From assembly GCA_018715425.1 (NCBI GenBank), contig DVLR01000331.1, forward strand, positions 1 to 5,790: DNA of 5,790 nucleotides. Reading direction: 5' to 3'. The notes under the pieces are model-generated. The model was not told the DNA's origin. It saw nothing but the letters and a program-made list of their open reading frames with translations, and made no database searches. The translations under genes were made by a program, and so were the position numbers. Below are positions 1 to 5,790 of this stretch, one piece after another; within the stretch, counting starts at the first letter, position 1; every line of letters begins with the position of its first letter. This stretch comes from Candidatus Merdenecus merdavium. Lineage in GTDB: Bacteria; Bacillota; Clostridia; Lachnospirales; Lachnospiraceae.

Positions 1-2850
1 TCAGGGGATCGAGTTCCAGGTTATGAATGGTATACCTCTGCAATAGAAGGAAACGTTACAGTGAAATTAGGAACCTATGAACTAAAACGGGTTACCATCC
101 AAGTAAATGGATATGCAGGGATAGATGAACATGGAAATCCTATAAATCTAGGAACCATGTATGAAGATATATCACCTGGTACGGATCATTTTTCTTTTTC
201 TATTCTTCCCCAAACCTTAGAAAGCAATCCAGACTGTAGGTATATTCTTACGGTCTCAGTCTTAGATACAGAAGGGAATGAGATCCAATCGAAAGAACAA
301 GTATTATATATAGAAATGGCTCGACCTGTTTTGGAAATTCAGGCCTTTACTAGCTTTGATCCTCAAGAGAACATCCTAGAGGAGGAATATCCAAATTTAG
401 AAGAGGAATCGCCTTGGACTCCTTGGGATATTCAAATAAAATTCTTTCATACCAATACTGAAGTACAGACTGAGATTGAATATAAGGTGAAAACAGCAGA
501 AGGGGAATGGAGAACCATTGAAGATCCATCAGATTTTCTGATTACCTGTAAGGAGGGGGATACCTTGGCAATGTGGTATGAGTTTCAGGCAGTTTCTTTA
601 AAAACAGGATTGGCTAGCAATTCTATATTTAGATATGTAAAAATAGATAAGGAAATACCTATGATGCCTGTACTTACACTGAATCCCCAAAAGGCTACTG
701 GAGAGCATGATTGGTATCCTATATTCCCATCGATTCTAGTAAAAAGATCAAAAACCAATGGGAGTAGTATCAAAACAAAAGTCGAAATTGTCTATCAAGA
801 TTCCTCTACACGAACCTTTTATTTAAAAGGAGAAGGGGAAGATGAACTGTTTCTAGAAAGAGATGGAATATGTAAAGTGACAGCAGTTTCAGAAGATGAA
901 GTGGGATACAGATCGAAAATCAGTACCATAGAAGAAATAAAAGTAGATACAACAAAACCTCTCACACCTAAGATTTCCATCGATTCAAAGATAGTAAAGA
1001 AGTGGTTTATCACCAATCATACCATCAACGTGCATTTCGCATCAGAGGATGCTGGTTCTGGCATATCTCATTTTCAATATAAATTAGTTCCAAAAGGACA
1101 AAAAATAGAAGAGATCCCTTTTCTAATAGGCGAATCCTTCTATCTATCACCTCAGTTTCAAGGGGATCTTTATGTTTATGCAGTAGATAAAGCAGGAAAT
1201 AGTACTTATCAAGGGGGGACCATAGAAGAAGGTGAGATGATATCTCTTACTTTAGAAGATATACCACCAACCATTCAGATTCAGTCAGATGTGGATCTGA
1301 ATCGTTGGCAAAATGAAGATGTAAGTTTAAACATAGCTGTAAAAGATTCTTTATCGGGAATACGTGGGATTTTCTATACTTATGGTGGTGTGTTTCATGA
1401 GGTAGAGATGGATGAATCAAGTATGTACGATACTTCTTTTTCTATTGTATGTAAGAAGGATCATGTGAAAAGCAATGGAGAGAAAATAAACATAAAAGCT
1501 GTGGATTATGCAGGAAATATATCAGAAGAATCCATTGAGGTTAAAATAGATAAAACCTTACCAGTTTTAAGTGTGAGTGGTGTTGAAGAGGGTGGTCATT
1601 ATCAGCAAGATTTAACTTTGAGTATACAGGTAGATGAGAATAACTTAAAGGAAGAAGGAGTCACTGCAATAGTTGAAAGAACCTTAGGTGACAAAACTCT
1701 AAGTCAAAAAGAAGTCATTCTTAAGGATCAAGATGGATATCAACTTATCTTAAAGGAAGAAGGTATCTATCAAATCAATATCCGTGCAGAAGATAAAGCA
1801 GGGAATAAAAGCATCTTTACTTGCTCCAATGTTATGATTGACAAAACAGCACCTAAAATTACCGTAACTGGTGGAAAGAATCATCAAATCAGTAGCCGCC
1901 CATTGGCGCTTTCTATTCATATTGAAGATCAACAAGATGATCTTCCCAAGATTGAGTATGAGATAAAAAGAAGAGATCTTCATAAGGTTACCACGATTTT
2001 ACCAAGTAAGGAATTTCAACAAAAGGAAAAGAAACATGTTATGGAAGAAGAGTTAAAGGAAGATGGTGTTTATACCTTGGAAATTAAGGCTAAAGATCAA
2101 TGTGGAAATGAAAGCTTTATCAAAAGACAAATAACCATAGATACACAAGATCCTGTCATTCATTATATAGATGAATTAGAGGGAGCCTATCTTCAATCCT
2201 TTCTATTTATGTATAAAATGCAAGACCTGATTGAAGATCTTACCTTTTCAAACTATGAAATTACATTAGATGGTCTGCCCTTTGATGTGAAAAAAGAAGT
2301 GGTGGAAGAAGGGCCTCATATTCTTAAAGTAACCGTTTATGATGAAGTAGGACATGAGGGAACCGCATCTGCAAGATTTATCATCGATCATACGAAACCT
2401 GTAATATTATTTCTTGATATTACGGAAGAAGGATTTTTAGAAAATGAAAGATGTAACATAATACTTTTAGATGAATATGATTGGTTTGAAGAAATTTTAA
2501 TCAATGGTGAAACCTATTTATTAGAAGAAAAAACCCATGAAACAACACTTCATTTAGAGGAAGTGGGAGATTACGAAATTATTGTGAAAGCAAAGGATTT
2601 AGCGGGAAATGAGATAGAAGAAACACAACAATTTACATATAGGATGAAAACTACAGAGGCAGGAGAGAAGATCCGTTTGGATCAAAGCGGAAAAGATCAA
2701 AGCGGAAAAGATCAAAACGGAAAAGATCAAAACGACTTAAATGAGCAAAAGCAAAAAAACAATTTTGTTCTCTTTCTTATTACGCTTATGATTTTAGGAG
2801 GAGCAGGGGCTCTTTGTCGATTCATGAAATCGAAAAAGAAACTTGGTTAA
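1..2850 (+). CDS. Ig-like repeat surface protein with C-terminal membrane anchor (5' end outside window)
   Basis: The reading frame is open from the first base, so the gene is 5'-truncated by the window and at least 949 codons are visible. A GTG at 61 has an AAGGA 9 bases upstream, but it would start inside a beta-strand-rich domain and give no signal peptide, which this anchored protein needs, so I reject it as the start. Module junctions of the form I-D-x-T-x-P-x-I/V recur near nt 316, 640, 940, 1255, 1543, 1834, 2130 and 2376, about 300 bases apart. Most modules end in A-x-D-x-A-G-N (AVDKAGN, AVDYAGN, AEDKAGN, AKDQCGN, AKDLAGN). This is the pattern of bacterial Ig-like domains in adhesins and cell-surface proteins. 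After the last module come a DQSGK repeat linker, a hydrophobic segment (about nt 2764-2817) and a basic tail ending KSKKKLG. That predicts an extracellular array with a cytoplasmic C-terminus. No LPXTG sortase signal or catalytic domain is visible. The fold class is fairly secure; ligand and role are unknown. Confidence 0.85.
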   Translation, partial: SGDRVPGYEWYTSAIEGNVTVKLGTYELKRVTIQVNGYAGIDEHGNPINLGTMYEDISPGTDHFSFSILPQTLESNPDCRYILTVSVLDTEGNEIQSKEQVLYIEMARPVLEIQAFTSFDPQENILEEEYPNLEEESPWTPWDIQIKFFHTNTEVQTEIEYKVKTAEGEWRTIEDPSDFLITCKEGDTLAMWYEFQAVSLKTGLASNSIFRYVKIDKEIPMMPVLTLNPQKATGEHDWYPIFPSILVKRSKTNGSSIKTKVEIVYQDSSTRTFYLKGEGEDELFLERDGICKVTAVSEDEVGYRSKISTIEEIKVDTTKPLTPKISIDSKIVKKWFITNHTINVHFASEDAGSGISHFQYKLVPKGQKIEEIPFLIGESFYLSPQFQGDLYVYAVDKAGNSTYQGGTIEEGEMISLTLEDIPPTIQIQSDVDLNRWQNEDVSLNIAVKDSLSGIRGIFYTYGGVFHEVEMDESSMYDTSFSIVCKKDHVKSNGEKINIKAVDYAGNISEESIEVKIDKTLPVLSVSGVEEGGHYQQDLTLSIQVDENNLKEEGVTAIVERTLGDKTLSQKEVILKDQDGYQLILKEEGIYQINIRAEDKAGNKSIFTCSNVMIDKTAPKITVTGGKNHQISSRPLALSIHIEDQQDDLPKIEYEIKRRDLHKVTTILPSKEFQQKEKKHVMEEELKEDGVYTLEIKAKDQCGNESFIKRQITIDTQDPVIHYIDELEGAYLQSFLFMYKMQDLIEDLTFSNYEITLDGLPFDVKKEVVEEGPHILKVTVYDEVGHEGTASARFIIDHTKPVILFLDITEEGFLENERCNIILLDEYDWFEEILINGETYLLEEKTHETTLHLEEVGDYEIIVKAKDLAGNEIEETQQFTYRMKTTEAGEKIRLDQSGKDQSGKDQNGKDQNDLNEQKQKNNFVLFLITLMILGGAGALCRFMKSKKKLG
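2680..2736 (+). repeat. 15-bp tandem repeat encoding DQSGK/DQNGK linker
   Basis: There are nearly four in-frame copies of a 15-base unit, GATCAAAGCGGAAAA. Copies one and two are identical. Copy three has one change, AGC to AAC (Ser to Asn). The fourth begins GATCAAAACG and then diverges. They encode DQSGK-DQSGK-DQNGK-DQND, a hydrophilic charged spacer between the last Ig-like module and the transmembrane helix. Because the unit is a multiple of three, gain or loss of copies would change linker length without a frameshift. Confidence 0.9.
2764..2847 (+). other. C-terminal transmembrane anchor and basic tail of the Ig-like protein
   Basis: The encoded segment starts FVLFLITLMILGGAGALC, about 18 uncharged residues, and continues with RFMKSKKKLG just before the stop codon. 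The positive charges after the helix predict a cytoplasmic C-terminus with the Ig-like array outside the cell. The layout resembles the end of a sortase substrate, but no LPXTG-like motif precedes the helix; the preceding residues are the DQSGK repeats and a KQKNN stretch. I read it as a stop-transfer anchor. The orientation is inferred from the positive-inside rule. Confidence 0.75.
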
Positions 2851-2851
2851 A

Positions 2852-2880
2852 TTGTCTGTCCTAGGAACCTGTGCTATAAT
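2852..2880 (+). promoter_or_regulatory. Sigma-A-type promoter of the HAD phosphatase gene
   Basis: A -35 box TTGTCT (2852-2857) and a perfect -10 box TATAAT (2875-2880) are separated by 17 bases, and the -10 is preceded by an extended TGC. Transcription should start near 2887, giving a 5' UTR of about 26 bases. The -35 begins two bases after the stop codon of the Ig-like gene, and no terminator hairpin lies between the two genes. Readthrough from upstream is therefore possible, although this promoter makes the phosphatase gene independent. Confidence 0.85.
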
Positions 2881-2912
2881 GGCATTAGAAAAAACATAGA
2901 AGGGAGAGAGTC

Positions 2913-3584
2913 ATGTATAATACTGTATTATTTGATTTAGATGGTACCTTGATTGATTCAGCTGAAGGAATTACAAAATGTACACAGTATGCTCTTGAAA
3001 AATTTAACATAGAAGTAACCGATAGAAAAGATTTATATCCATTTATAGGACCACCTTTAAAGTGGAGTTTCATGGAATACTATGGATTCGATGAGGAAAA
3101 GGCGGATTTGGCTGTAGAATATTATAGAGAGCGATTTAGTGTAAAAGGAATGTACGAACATCAAGTATACGATGGCATAGAAGAGTTGCTAAAGATGTTA
3201 AAAGAAAGAAAGGTTCGCTTGGGAGTTGCCTCATCTAAAAATGAGCTATATGTAAAACTTATTTTAGAAGATATAAAGCTGGATCAATATTTCGATGTGA
3301 TCGCAGGAAGTTTAGATGAAGAAAGAAGTGGAAAAACAGAAGTCATAGAAGCCGCCCTTTCCCAATGGAACATTCAAGATAAAAGCGAGATTGTAATGAT
3401 TGGAGATCGTAAATTTGATATAATAGGAGCTAAAGAGACTGAGCTAGATAGTATTGGAGTATTGGTTGGCTTTGGAACAAGAGAAGAGCTAGAAGATGCG
3501 GGAGCTGATCAAATTGTGGCTTCCATCTGGGATTTAAAAGAATATCTTGATGAAAACTGTGAATCATACGAAGAGAAGAAATAA
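2913..3584 (+). CDS. HAD-superfamily hydrolase, phosphoglycolate phosphatase / 5'-nucleotidase-like
   Basis: This 223-residue protein is the usual length for a subfamily I HAD phosphatase with a C1 helical cap. Motif I is DLDGTLIDS near the N-terminus, with D8 as nucleophile and D10 as general acid/base. Motif II is VASSK (S107 the likely phosphate-binding residue), motif III is K141, and motif IV is GDRKFD (D165 and D169, Mg2+ binding). All catalytic positions are present, so it should be an active cytoplasmic phosphomonoesterase. The cap carries F-I-G-P-P-L (residues 44-49), which I associate with the Gph-like / 5'-nucleotidase-like branch. The substrate (phosphoglycolate, a nucleotide or a sugar phosphate) cannot be decided from sequence. 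The ATG is preceded by AGGGAG at 2901-2906, six bases away. It has its own promoter, and its neighbours give no pathway clue. No terminator is evident after its stop codon. Confidence 0.9.
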   Translation: MYNTVLFDLDGTLIDSAEGITKCTQYALEKFNIEVTDRKDLYPFIGPPLKWSFMEYYGFDEEKADLAVEYYRERFSVKGMYEHQVYDGIEELLKMLKERKVRLGVASSKNELYVKLILEDIKLDQYFDVIAGSLDEERSGKTEVIEAALSQWNIQDKSEIVMIGDRKFDIIGAKETELDSIGVLVGFGTREELEDAGADQIVASIWDLKEYLDENCESYEEKK

Positions 3585-3625
3585 CAAAGATGCGATGGAA
3601 TTGTTAAATCTTAATAAAGTGTTGT

Positions 3626-3640
3626 TGATAATATTAATGA
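3626..3640 (+). promoter_or_regulatory. Weak Fur/PerR-like 7-1-7 motif upstream of the fprA promoter
   Basis: TGATAATATTAATGA matches the Fur-type consensus TGATAAT-N-ATTATCA at 11 of 14 positions and the PerR-type TTATAAT-N-ATTATAA at 10 of 14. It lies 11 bases upstream of the fprA -35 box. Clostridial flavodiiron genes are known to be controlled by PerR, which makes the position reasonable. The sequence is very A+T-rich, so a match of this quality can arise by chance. Confidence 0.2.
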
Positions 3641-3651
3641 TAAAAAATAAT

Positions 3652-3680
3652 TTGAGAATAACATGTATCTATGCTAAAAT
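3652..3680 (+). promoter_or_regulatory. Sigma-A-type promoter of fprA
   Basis: A -35 box TTGAGA (3652-3657) and a -10 box TAAAAT (3675-3680) are 17 bases apart, with an extended TGC before the -10. The predicted start near 3687 leaves a 5' UTR of about 75 bases before the TTG start. The rest of this 177-base intergenic stretch (3585-3761) is A+T-rich. Apart from two weak Fur/PerR-like motifs, I see no gene or strong secondary structure in it. Confidence 0.75.
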
Positions 3681-3714
3681 GAGGAAAGATATATTTAACA
3701 TCCATTCTTTTCGA

Positions 3715-3729
3715 TGAATATCATTATAA
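3715..3729 (+). promoter_or_regulatory. Weak PerR-like 7-1-7 motif in the fprA 5' UTR
   Basis: TGAATATCATTATAA has a perfect right half-site (ATTATAA) of the PerR-type consensus, but only 4 of 7 matches in the left half. It lies about 30 bases downstream of the predicted transcription start, where a bound repressor could block elongation. The A+T-rich background makes it a weak candidate. Confidence 0.2.
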
Positions 3730-3746
3730 TAAGAAATAGACAAAAT

Positions 3747-3757
3747 AGGAAGGTGAT
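3747..3757 (+). promoter_or_regulatory. Ribosome-binding site that fixes the TTG start of fprA
   Basis: AGGAAGGTGAT is close to the full anti-Shine-Dalgarno complement AAGGAGGTGAT and sits just upstream of the TTG at 3762. In-frame alternatives are an ATG at 3714, which has no purine-rich site before it, and a GTG at 3753, which lies inside the binding site. The TTG start yields an N-terminus (MKLTNHVNFIGV) that matches how flavodiiron proteins normally begin, so the 16-residue extension from 3714 is probably not translated. Confidence 0.85.
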
Positions 3758-3761
3758 AAAT

Positions 3762-4943
3762 TTGAAATTAACAAATCATGTAAATTTTATTGGTGTACAA
3801 AATCCAGCTATGAGGACTTTTGATATTATCATGAGGACAGAATATGGTACTAGCTATAACAGTTATTTAATCAAAGGTAAAGAATATGCAATTATTGAAA
3901 CCGTTCATGAGGATTTTATACCTGAGTTTTTGGAATTAATTGAGGAAGAAGTATCTATAAAAAAAATAAAATATGTAATTTTAAATCACACAGAGCCAGA
4001 TCATTCAGGCAGTTTAAAGAAACTAATCGAATTAAATCCAGATATTTTGGTTTATGGAACAAGCGCAGCCATTAAAAACTTAAGTTCCATTATGAATATA
4101 GATTTTCATTCTAAAATTGTAAAACAAGGGGATCGCTTAGATTTAGGAAACGGAGTTGTTTTAGAGTTTATTGTAGCTCCAAACCTACATTGGCCAGATT
4201 CTATGTTTACGTACTTAGAGGCTGATAAAACATTATTTACCTGCGATTTCTTTGGATGTCATTTTTGTGAACCCATGGTTCTTGATCGCCATATAAAAGC
4301 TAAGGATATGTACTATAAAGAGCTTAAAAATTATTATGACTGTATCTTTTCTCCATTTAAGAAATTCGTAAACTCTGGTATGGATAAAATTGAAGATCTT
4401 GATATTGAATTCATTGCTACAAGTCATGGACCTGTATTAGAAGAGATGATTCCTTACGTGAAGGAAAAATATCGAGAGTGGTCTGTAGAACAAAAAGAGC
4501 ATGTAGATAAGAAAGTTGCTATCTTTTATGTATCTGCTTATGGTTATACAAGAAAGATGGCTAAATTATTTAAAGATACTTTCGAACAAGCTGGGATTCA
4601 TGTAAAATGCTACGATATGTTGGAACATCCAATGGAAGAAATGGCAAAAGAGATGAATGAAGCAGATGCAGTATTATTTGGTTCACCAACGATCAATAGA
4701 GATGCTTTAAGACCAATATGGGATCTGATCGCTATGACAGAAGTTATAAGTGTGAAGAATAAACCAGCTTTGGTATTTGGATCCTACGGATGGAGCGGAG
4801 AGGCTTGTAAGCTTTTGGTAGACCGTTTAAATGGAATTAAATATAATGTATTTGGTGAAGGAGTGCGTTGTGTATTTAACCCTTCAGAATGTGATATAGA
4901 AAATATAAAAGAAGCTGCAATGGATTTTTTACAGTTACTATAA
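3762..4943 (+). CDS. fprA: FprA-type class A flavodiiron protein (O2/NO reductase)
   Basis: This 393-residue protein from the TTG start has the normal class A length and two-domain layout. The N-terminal metallo-beta-lactamase-like domain (about residues 1-245) carries the complete di-iron ligand set: H76, E78 and D80 in NHTEPDH, H143 in LHWPDS, D162 in TCDFFG, and H222 in SHGP. The C-terminal flavodoxin-like domain (about 250-393) begins KVAIFYVSAYGYT, the FMN phosphate-binding loop, followed by GSPT (307-310) and GSYGWSGEA (340-348) around the flavin. Such cytoplasmic enzymes reduce O2 to water and/or NO to N2O, usually with electrons from rubredoxin, and protect anaerobes. No rubredoxin or rubredoxin reductase gene is in the window, and no such domain is fused. 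It has its own promoter and a strong terminator, so it appears monocistronic. Relative O2 versus NO preference cannot be read from sequence. Confidence 0.95.
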   Translation: MKLTNHVNFIGVQNPAMRTFDIIMRTEYGTSYNSYLIKGKEYAIIETVHEDFIPEFLELIEEEVSIKKIKYVILNHTEPDHSGSLKKLIELNPDILVYGTSAAIKNLSSIMNIDFHSKIVKQGDRLDLGNGVVLEFIVAPNLHWPDSMFTYLEADKTLFTCDFFGCHFCEPMVLDRHIKAKDMYYKELKNYYDCIFSPFKKFVNSGMDKIEDLDIEFIATSHGPVLEEMIPYVKEKYREWSVEQKEHVDKKVAIFYVSAYGYTRKMAKLFKDTFEQAGIHVKCYDMLEHPMEEMAKEMNEADAVLFGSPTINRDALRPIWDLIAMTEVISVKNKPALVFGSYGWSGEACKLLVDRLNGIKYNVFGEGVRCVFNPSECDIENIKEAAMDFLQLL

Positions 4944-4988
4944 TAGCATAAGATGAAAGAACTATACGAAATAAGGGTTTAAAAACCA

Positions 4989-5027
4989 AGTAAAACCAGG
5001 AATGTATACACATTTCCTGGTTTTACT
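4989..5027 (+). terminator. Rho-independent terminator after fprA
   Basis: A perfect 14-bp inverted repeat (4989-5002 with 5014-5027) has arms AGTAAAACCAGGAA and TTCCTGGTTTTACT. Three more pairs (TGT/ACA) can form in the 11-base loop with one bulged T. The core CCAGGAA/TTCCTGG stem is followed by TTTT and preceded by AAAA, the layout of an intrinsic terminator that can work in both directions. It lies 45 bases after the fprA stop codon and just upstream of the rpsB promoter, separating the two units. The U-run is short, so efficiency is uncertain. Confidence 0.75.
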
Positions 5028-5037
5028 GATAAAAGCC

Positions 5038-5066
5038 TTGCAATAGACGGCTTGGTATGATATACT
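5038..5066 (+). promoter_or_regulatory. Sigma-A-type promoter of the rpsB operon
   Basis: A -35 box TTGCAA (5038-5043) and a -10 box TATACT (5061-5066) are 17 bases apart, with TGA directly before the -10 forming an extended -10. The predicted start near 5073 gives a leader of about 107 bases, long for a gene with a well-placed ribosome-binding site and consistent with a regulatory leader. A 5-bp inverted repeat (AAGCC at 5033-5037, GGCTT at 5049-5053) brackets the -35, possibly by chance. Confidence 0.85.
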
Positions 5067-5086
5067 TTTAGAGCAAAAAAGAAGCA

Positions 5087-5148
5087 CATATGCGGATAGA
5101 CCAAAGTCGGTGCCACGTTTGTGGTCCTTGGTAGAGGAGATGCATATG
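5087..5148 (+). ncRNA. Structured rpsB leader, candidate S2 autoregulatory element
   Basis: The leader folds by eye into a closed three-helix element. P1 pairs CATATGC (5087-5093) with GCATATG (5142-5148). An internal loop follows, with GGATAG on one side and the purine-rich AGAGGAGAT on the other. P2 pairs ACCAA (5100-5104) with TTGGT (5128-5132). After a four-base AGTC bulge, P3 pairs GG and GCCAC with GTGGT and CC (5109-5127, one bulged U, one G-U pair) around a GTTT loop. Ribosomal protein operons often carry leader structures bound by an encoded protein, and rpsB leaders that respond to S2 are known in bacteria. That this one binds S2 is inferred from position and structure; no family model was run. 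Confidence 0.55.
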
Positions 5149-5160
5149 GAAGATATTTAA
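5140..5160 (+). other. Possible leader mini-ORF upstream of rpsB
   Basis: The sequence reads ATG CAT ATG GAA GAT ATT TAA (M-H-M-E-D-I). A strong Shine-Dalgarno, AGAGGAG (5133-5139), sits directly before the first ATG and at an ideal 6-base spacing from the second at 5146, so the likely product is only MEDI. The ORF ends 19 bases before the rpsB ATG. Its binding site lies in the leader's internal loop and its second ATG in the 3' strand of P1. It may be translated, or the purine-rich segment may simply be part of the RNA structure. Confidence 0.3.
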
Positions 5161-5179
5161 CCAAAAAGGAGAAAAAAAC

Positions 5180-5790
5180 ATGAGTGTTATTTCAATGAAA
5201 CAATTACTTGAAGCTGGTGTTCATTTCGGACATCAAACAAGAAGATGGAACCCTAAAATGGCAGAATACATCTACACAGAAAGAAATGGTATTTATATCA
5301 TTGACCTTCAAAAATCTGTAGGTAAAGTAGATGAAGCTTACCAAGCAGTATCTGACATTGCTAGCGAAGGCGGTACTATTCTTTTTGTTGGTACTAAAAA
5401 ACAAGCACAGGATGCCATCAAAGCAGAAGCAGAACGTTGTGGAATGTTTTATGTAAATGAAAGATGGTTAGGTGGAATGCTTACCAACTTCAAAACAATT
5501 AAAAGCAGAATAAACAGATTAAAAGAAATCGAAGCTATGCAGGAAGATGGAACATTCGATGTTCTTCCTAAAAAAGAGGTTACAGCTTTAAAGAAGGAAA
5601 TGGATAAGCTTACTAAAAATCTTGGTGGAATTAAAGATATGAAGAAAATTCCAGATGCAATTTTTATCGTTGATCCTAAAAAAGAAAGAATCTGTGTACA
5701 AGAGGCTCATACTCTAGGAATTCCACTAATCGGTATCGCTGATACAAACTGTGATCCAGAAGAATTAGATTATGTTATCCCTGGTAATGA
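5180..5790 (+). CDS. rpsB: 30S ribosomal protein S2 (3' end outside window)
   Basis: The first 203 codons of rpsB are present; the gene runs off the window, and S2 is usually about 235-260 residues. The start [21 protein letters not shown] is the characteristic S2 N-terminus containing its first family signature. FVGTKKQAQ (69-77) and [12 protein letters not shown] (93-104) are highly conserved. [12 protein letters not shown] (158-169) starts the second signature, followed by [15 protein letters not shown]2 binds the 30S subunit between head and body and is needed for S1 recruitment and initiation where S1 exists. The ATG has AAGGAG at 5166-5171, eight bases upstream. In Firmicutes the next genes are normally tsf, pyrH and frr; they are not visible here. 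The long leader suggests feedback control by S2. Codon use shows no sign of transfer. Confidence 0.98.
   Translation, partial: MSVISMKQLLEAGVHFGHQTRRWNPKMAEYIYTERNGIYIIDLQKSVGKVDEAYQAVSDIASEGGTILFVGTKKQAQDAIKAEAERCGMFYVNERWLGGMLTNFKTIKSRINRLKEIEAMQEDGTFDVLPKKEVTALKKEMDKLTKNLGGIKDMKKIPDAIFIVDPKKERICVQEAHTLGIPLIGIADTNCDPEELDYVIPGN

Noticed and set aside
61..63. GTG as the start codon of the Ig-like protein, with AAGGA upstream at 47-51
   Set aside because: The frame is open to the window edge, the sequence before it encodes plausible beta-strand protein, and starting here would give no signal peptide.
585..1983. Minus-strand open frames within the Ig-like gene (585-773, 819-1016, 1750-1983)
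   Set aside because: They are short, lack ribosome-binding sites and lie opposite a strongly patterned coding frame; they are shadows.
3625..3653. Second fprA promoter TTGATA-N17-TAATTT
   Set aside because: The -10 is poor and has no extended TG; the promoter at 3652-3680 is much better and sufficient.
3686..3722. Possible hairpin in the fprA 5' UTR (GATAT/ATATC plus CATC/GATG)
   Set aside because: The helices are short, A+T-rich and separated by an uneven internal loop, so this is no stronger than chance.
4976..4987. Small inverted repeat GGTTT/AAACC before the main terminator
   Set aside because: The loop would be only two bases, and the neighbouring 14-bp hairpin explains termination better.
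5033..5053. Inverted repeat AAGCC/GGCTT around the rpsB -35 box as an operator
   Set aside because: Only five bases per arm and no match to a known operator type; chance is likely.
4979..5164. Minus-strand open frame over the fprA-rpsB intergenic region
   Set aside because: It overlaps the terminator, the rpsB promoter and the structured leader, and its translation resembles no protein family I know.

Overview
The window looks like chromosomal DNA from a low-GC Gram-positive anaerobe of the class Clostridia. The DNA is A+T-rich, Shine-Dalgarno sequences are strong, promoters are sigma-A-like with extended -10 boxes, and there is a flavodiiron protein typical of strict anaerobes. The ribosomal protein S2 sequence reads like those of the Lachnospirales, but that placement is recalled from family knowledge and was not computed. 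All genes lie on the + strand, and I see no mobile element, tRNA, rRNA or CRISPR.

Layout. (1) Positions 1-2850 hold the 3' part of a long gene for a secreted, membrane-anchored protein. It is built from about eight Ig-like beta-sandwich modules of roughly 100 residues, followed by a short charged repeat linker, one transmembrane segment and a basic tail. (2) A textbook promoter starts two bases after that stop codon and drives a HAD-superfamily phosphatase (2913-3584). (3) A 177-base intergenic stretch holds the promoter of a class A flavodiiron protein (fprA, 3762-4943, read from a TTG start). Two weak Fur/PerR-like 7-1-7 motifs lie near that promoter. (4) A strong hairpin terminator follows fprA. 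(5) The rpsB promoter, a roughly 107-base structured leader carrying a possible 4-6-codon upstream ORF, and the first 203 codons of rpsB (30S protein S2) complete the window.

The genes do not form one pathway. They read as four independent units: a surface protein, a housekeeping phosphatase, an oxygen/NO-detoxifying enzyme, and the start of a ribosomal/translation operon (usually rpsB-tsf in Firmicutes). The HAD, fprA and rpsB genes each have their own promoter. The part most worth a second look is the rpsB leader. It can fold into a three-helix element, contains a mini-ORF with its own ribosome-binding site, and has a short segment complementary to the rpsB Shine-Dalgarno, all consistent with autogenous control by S2. 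The rest of the window looks ordinary, and I found no clear sign of an undescribed multi-gene system.
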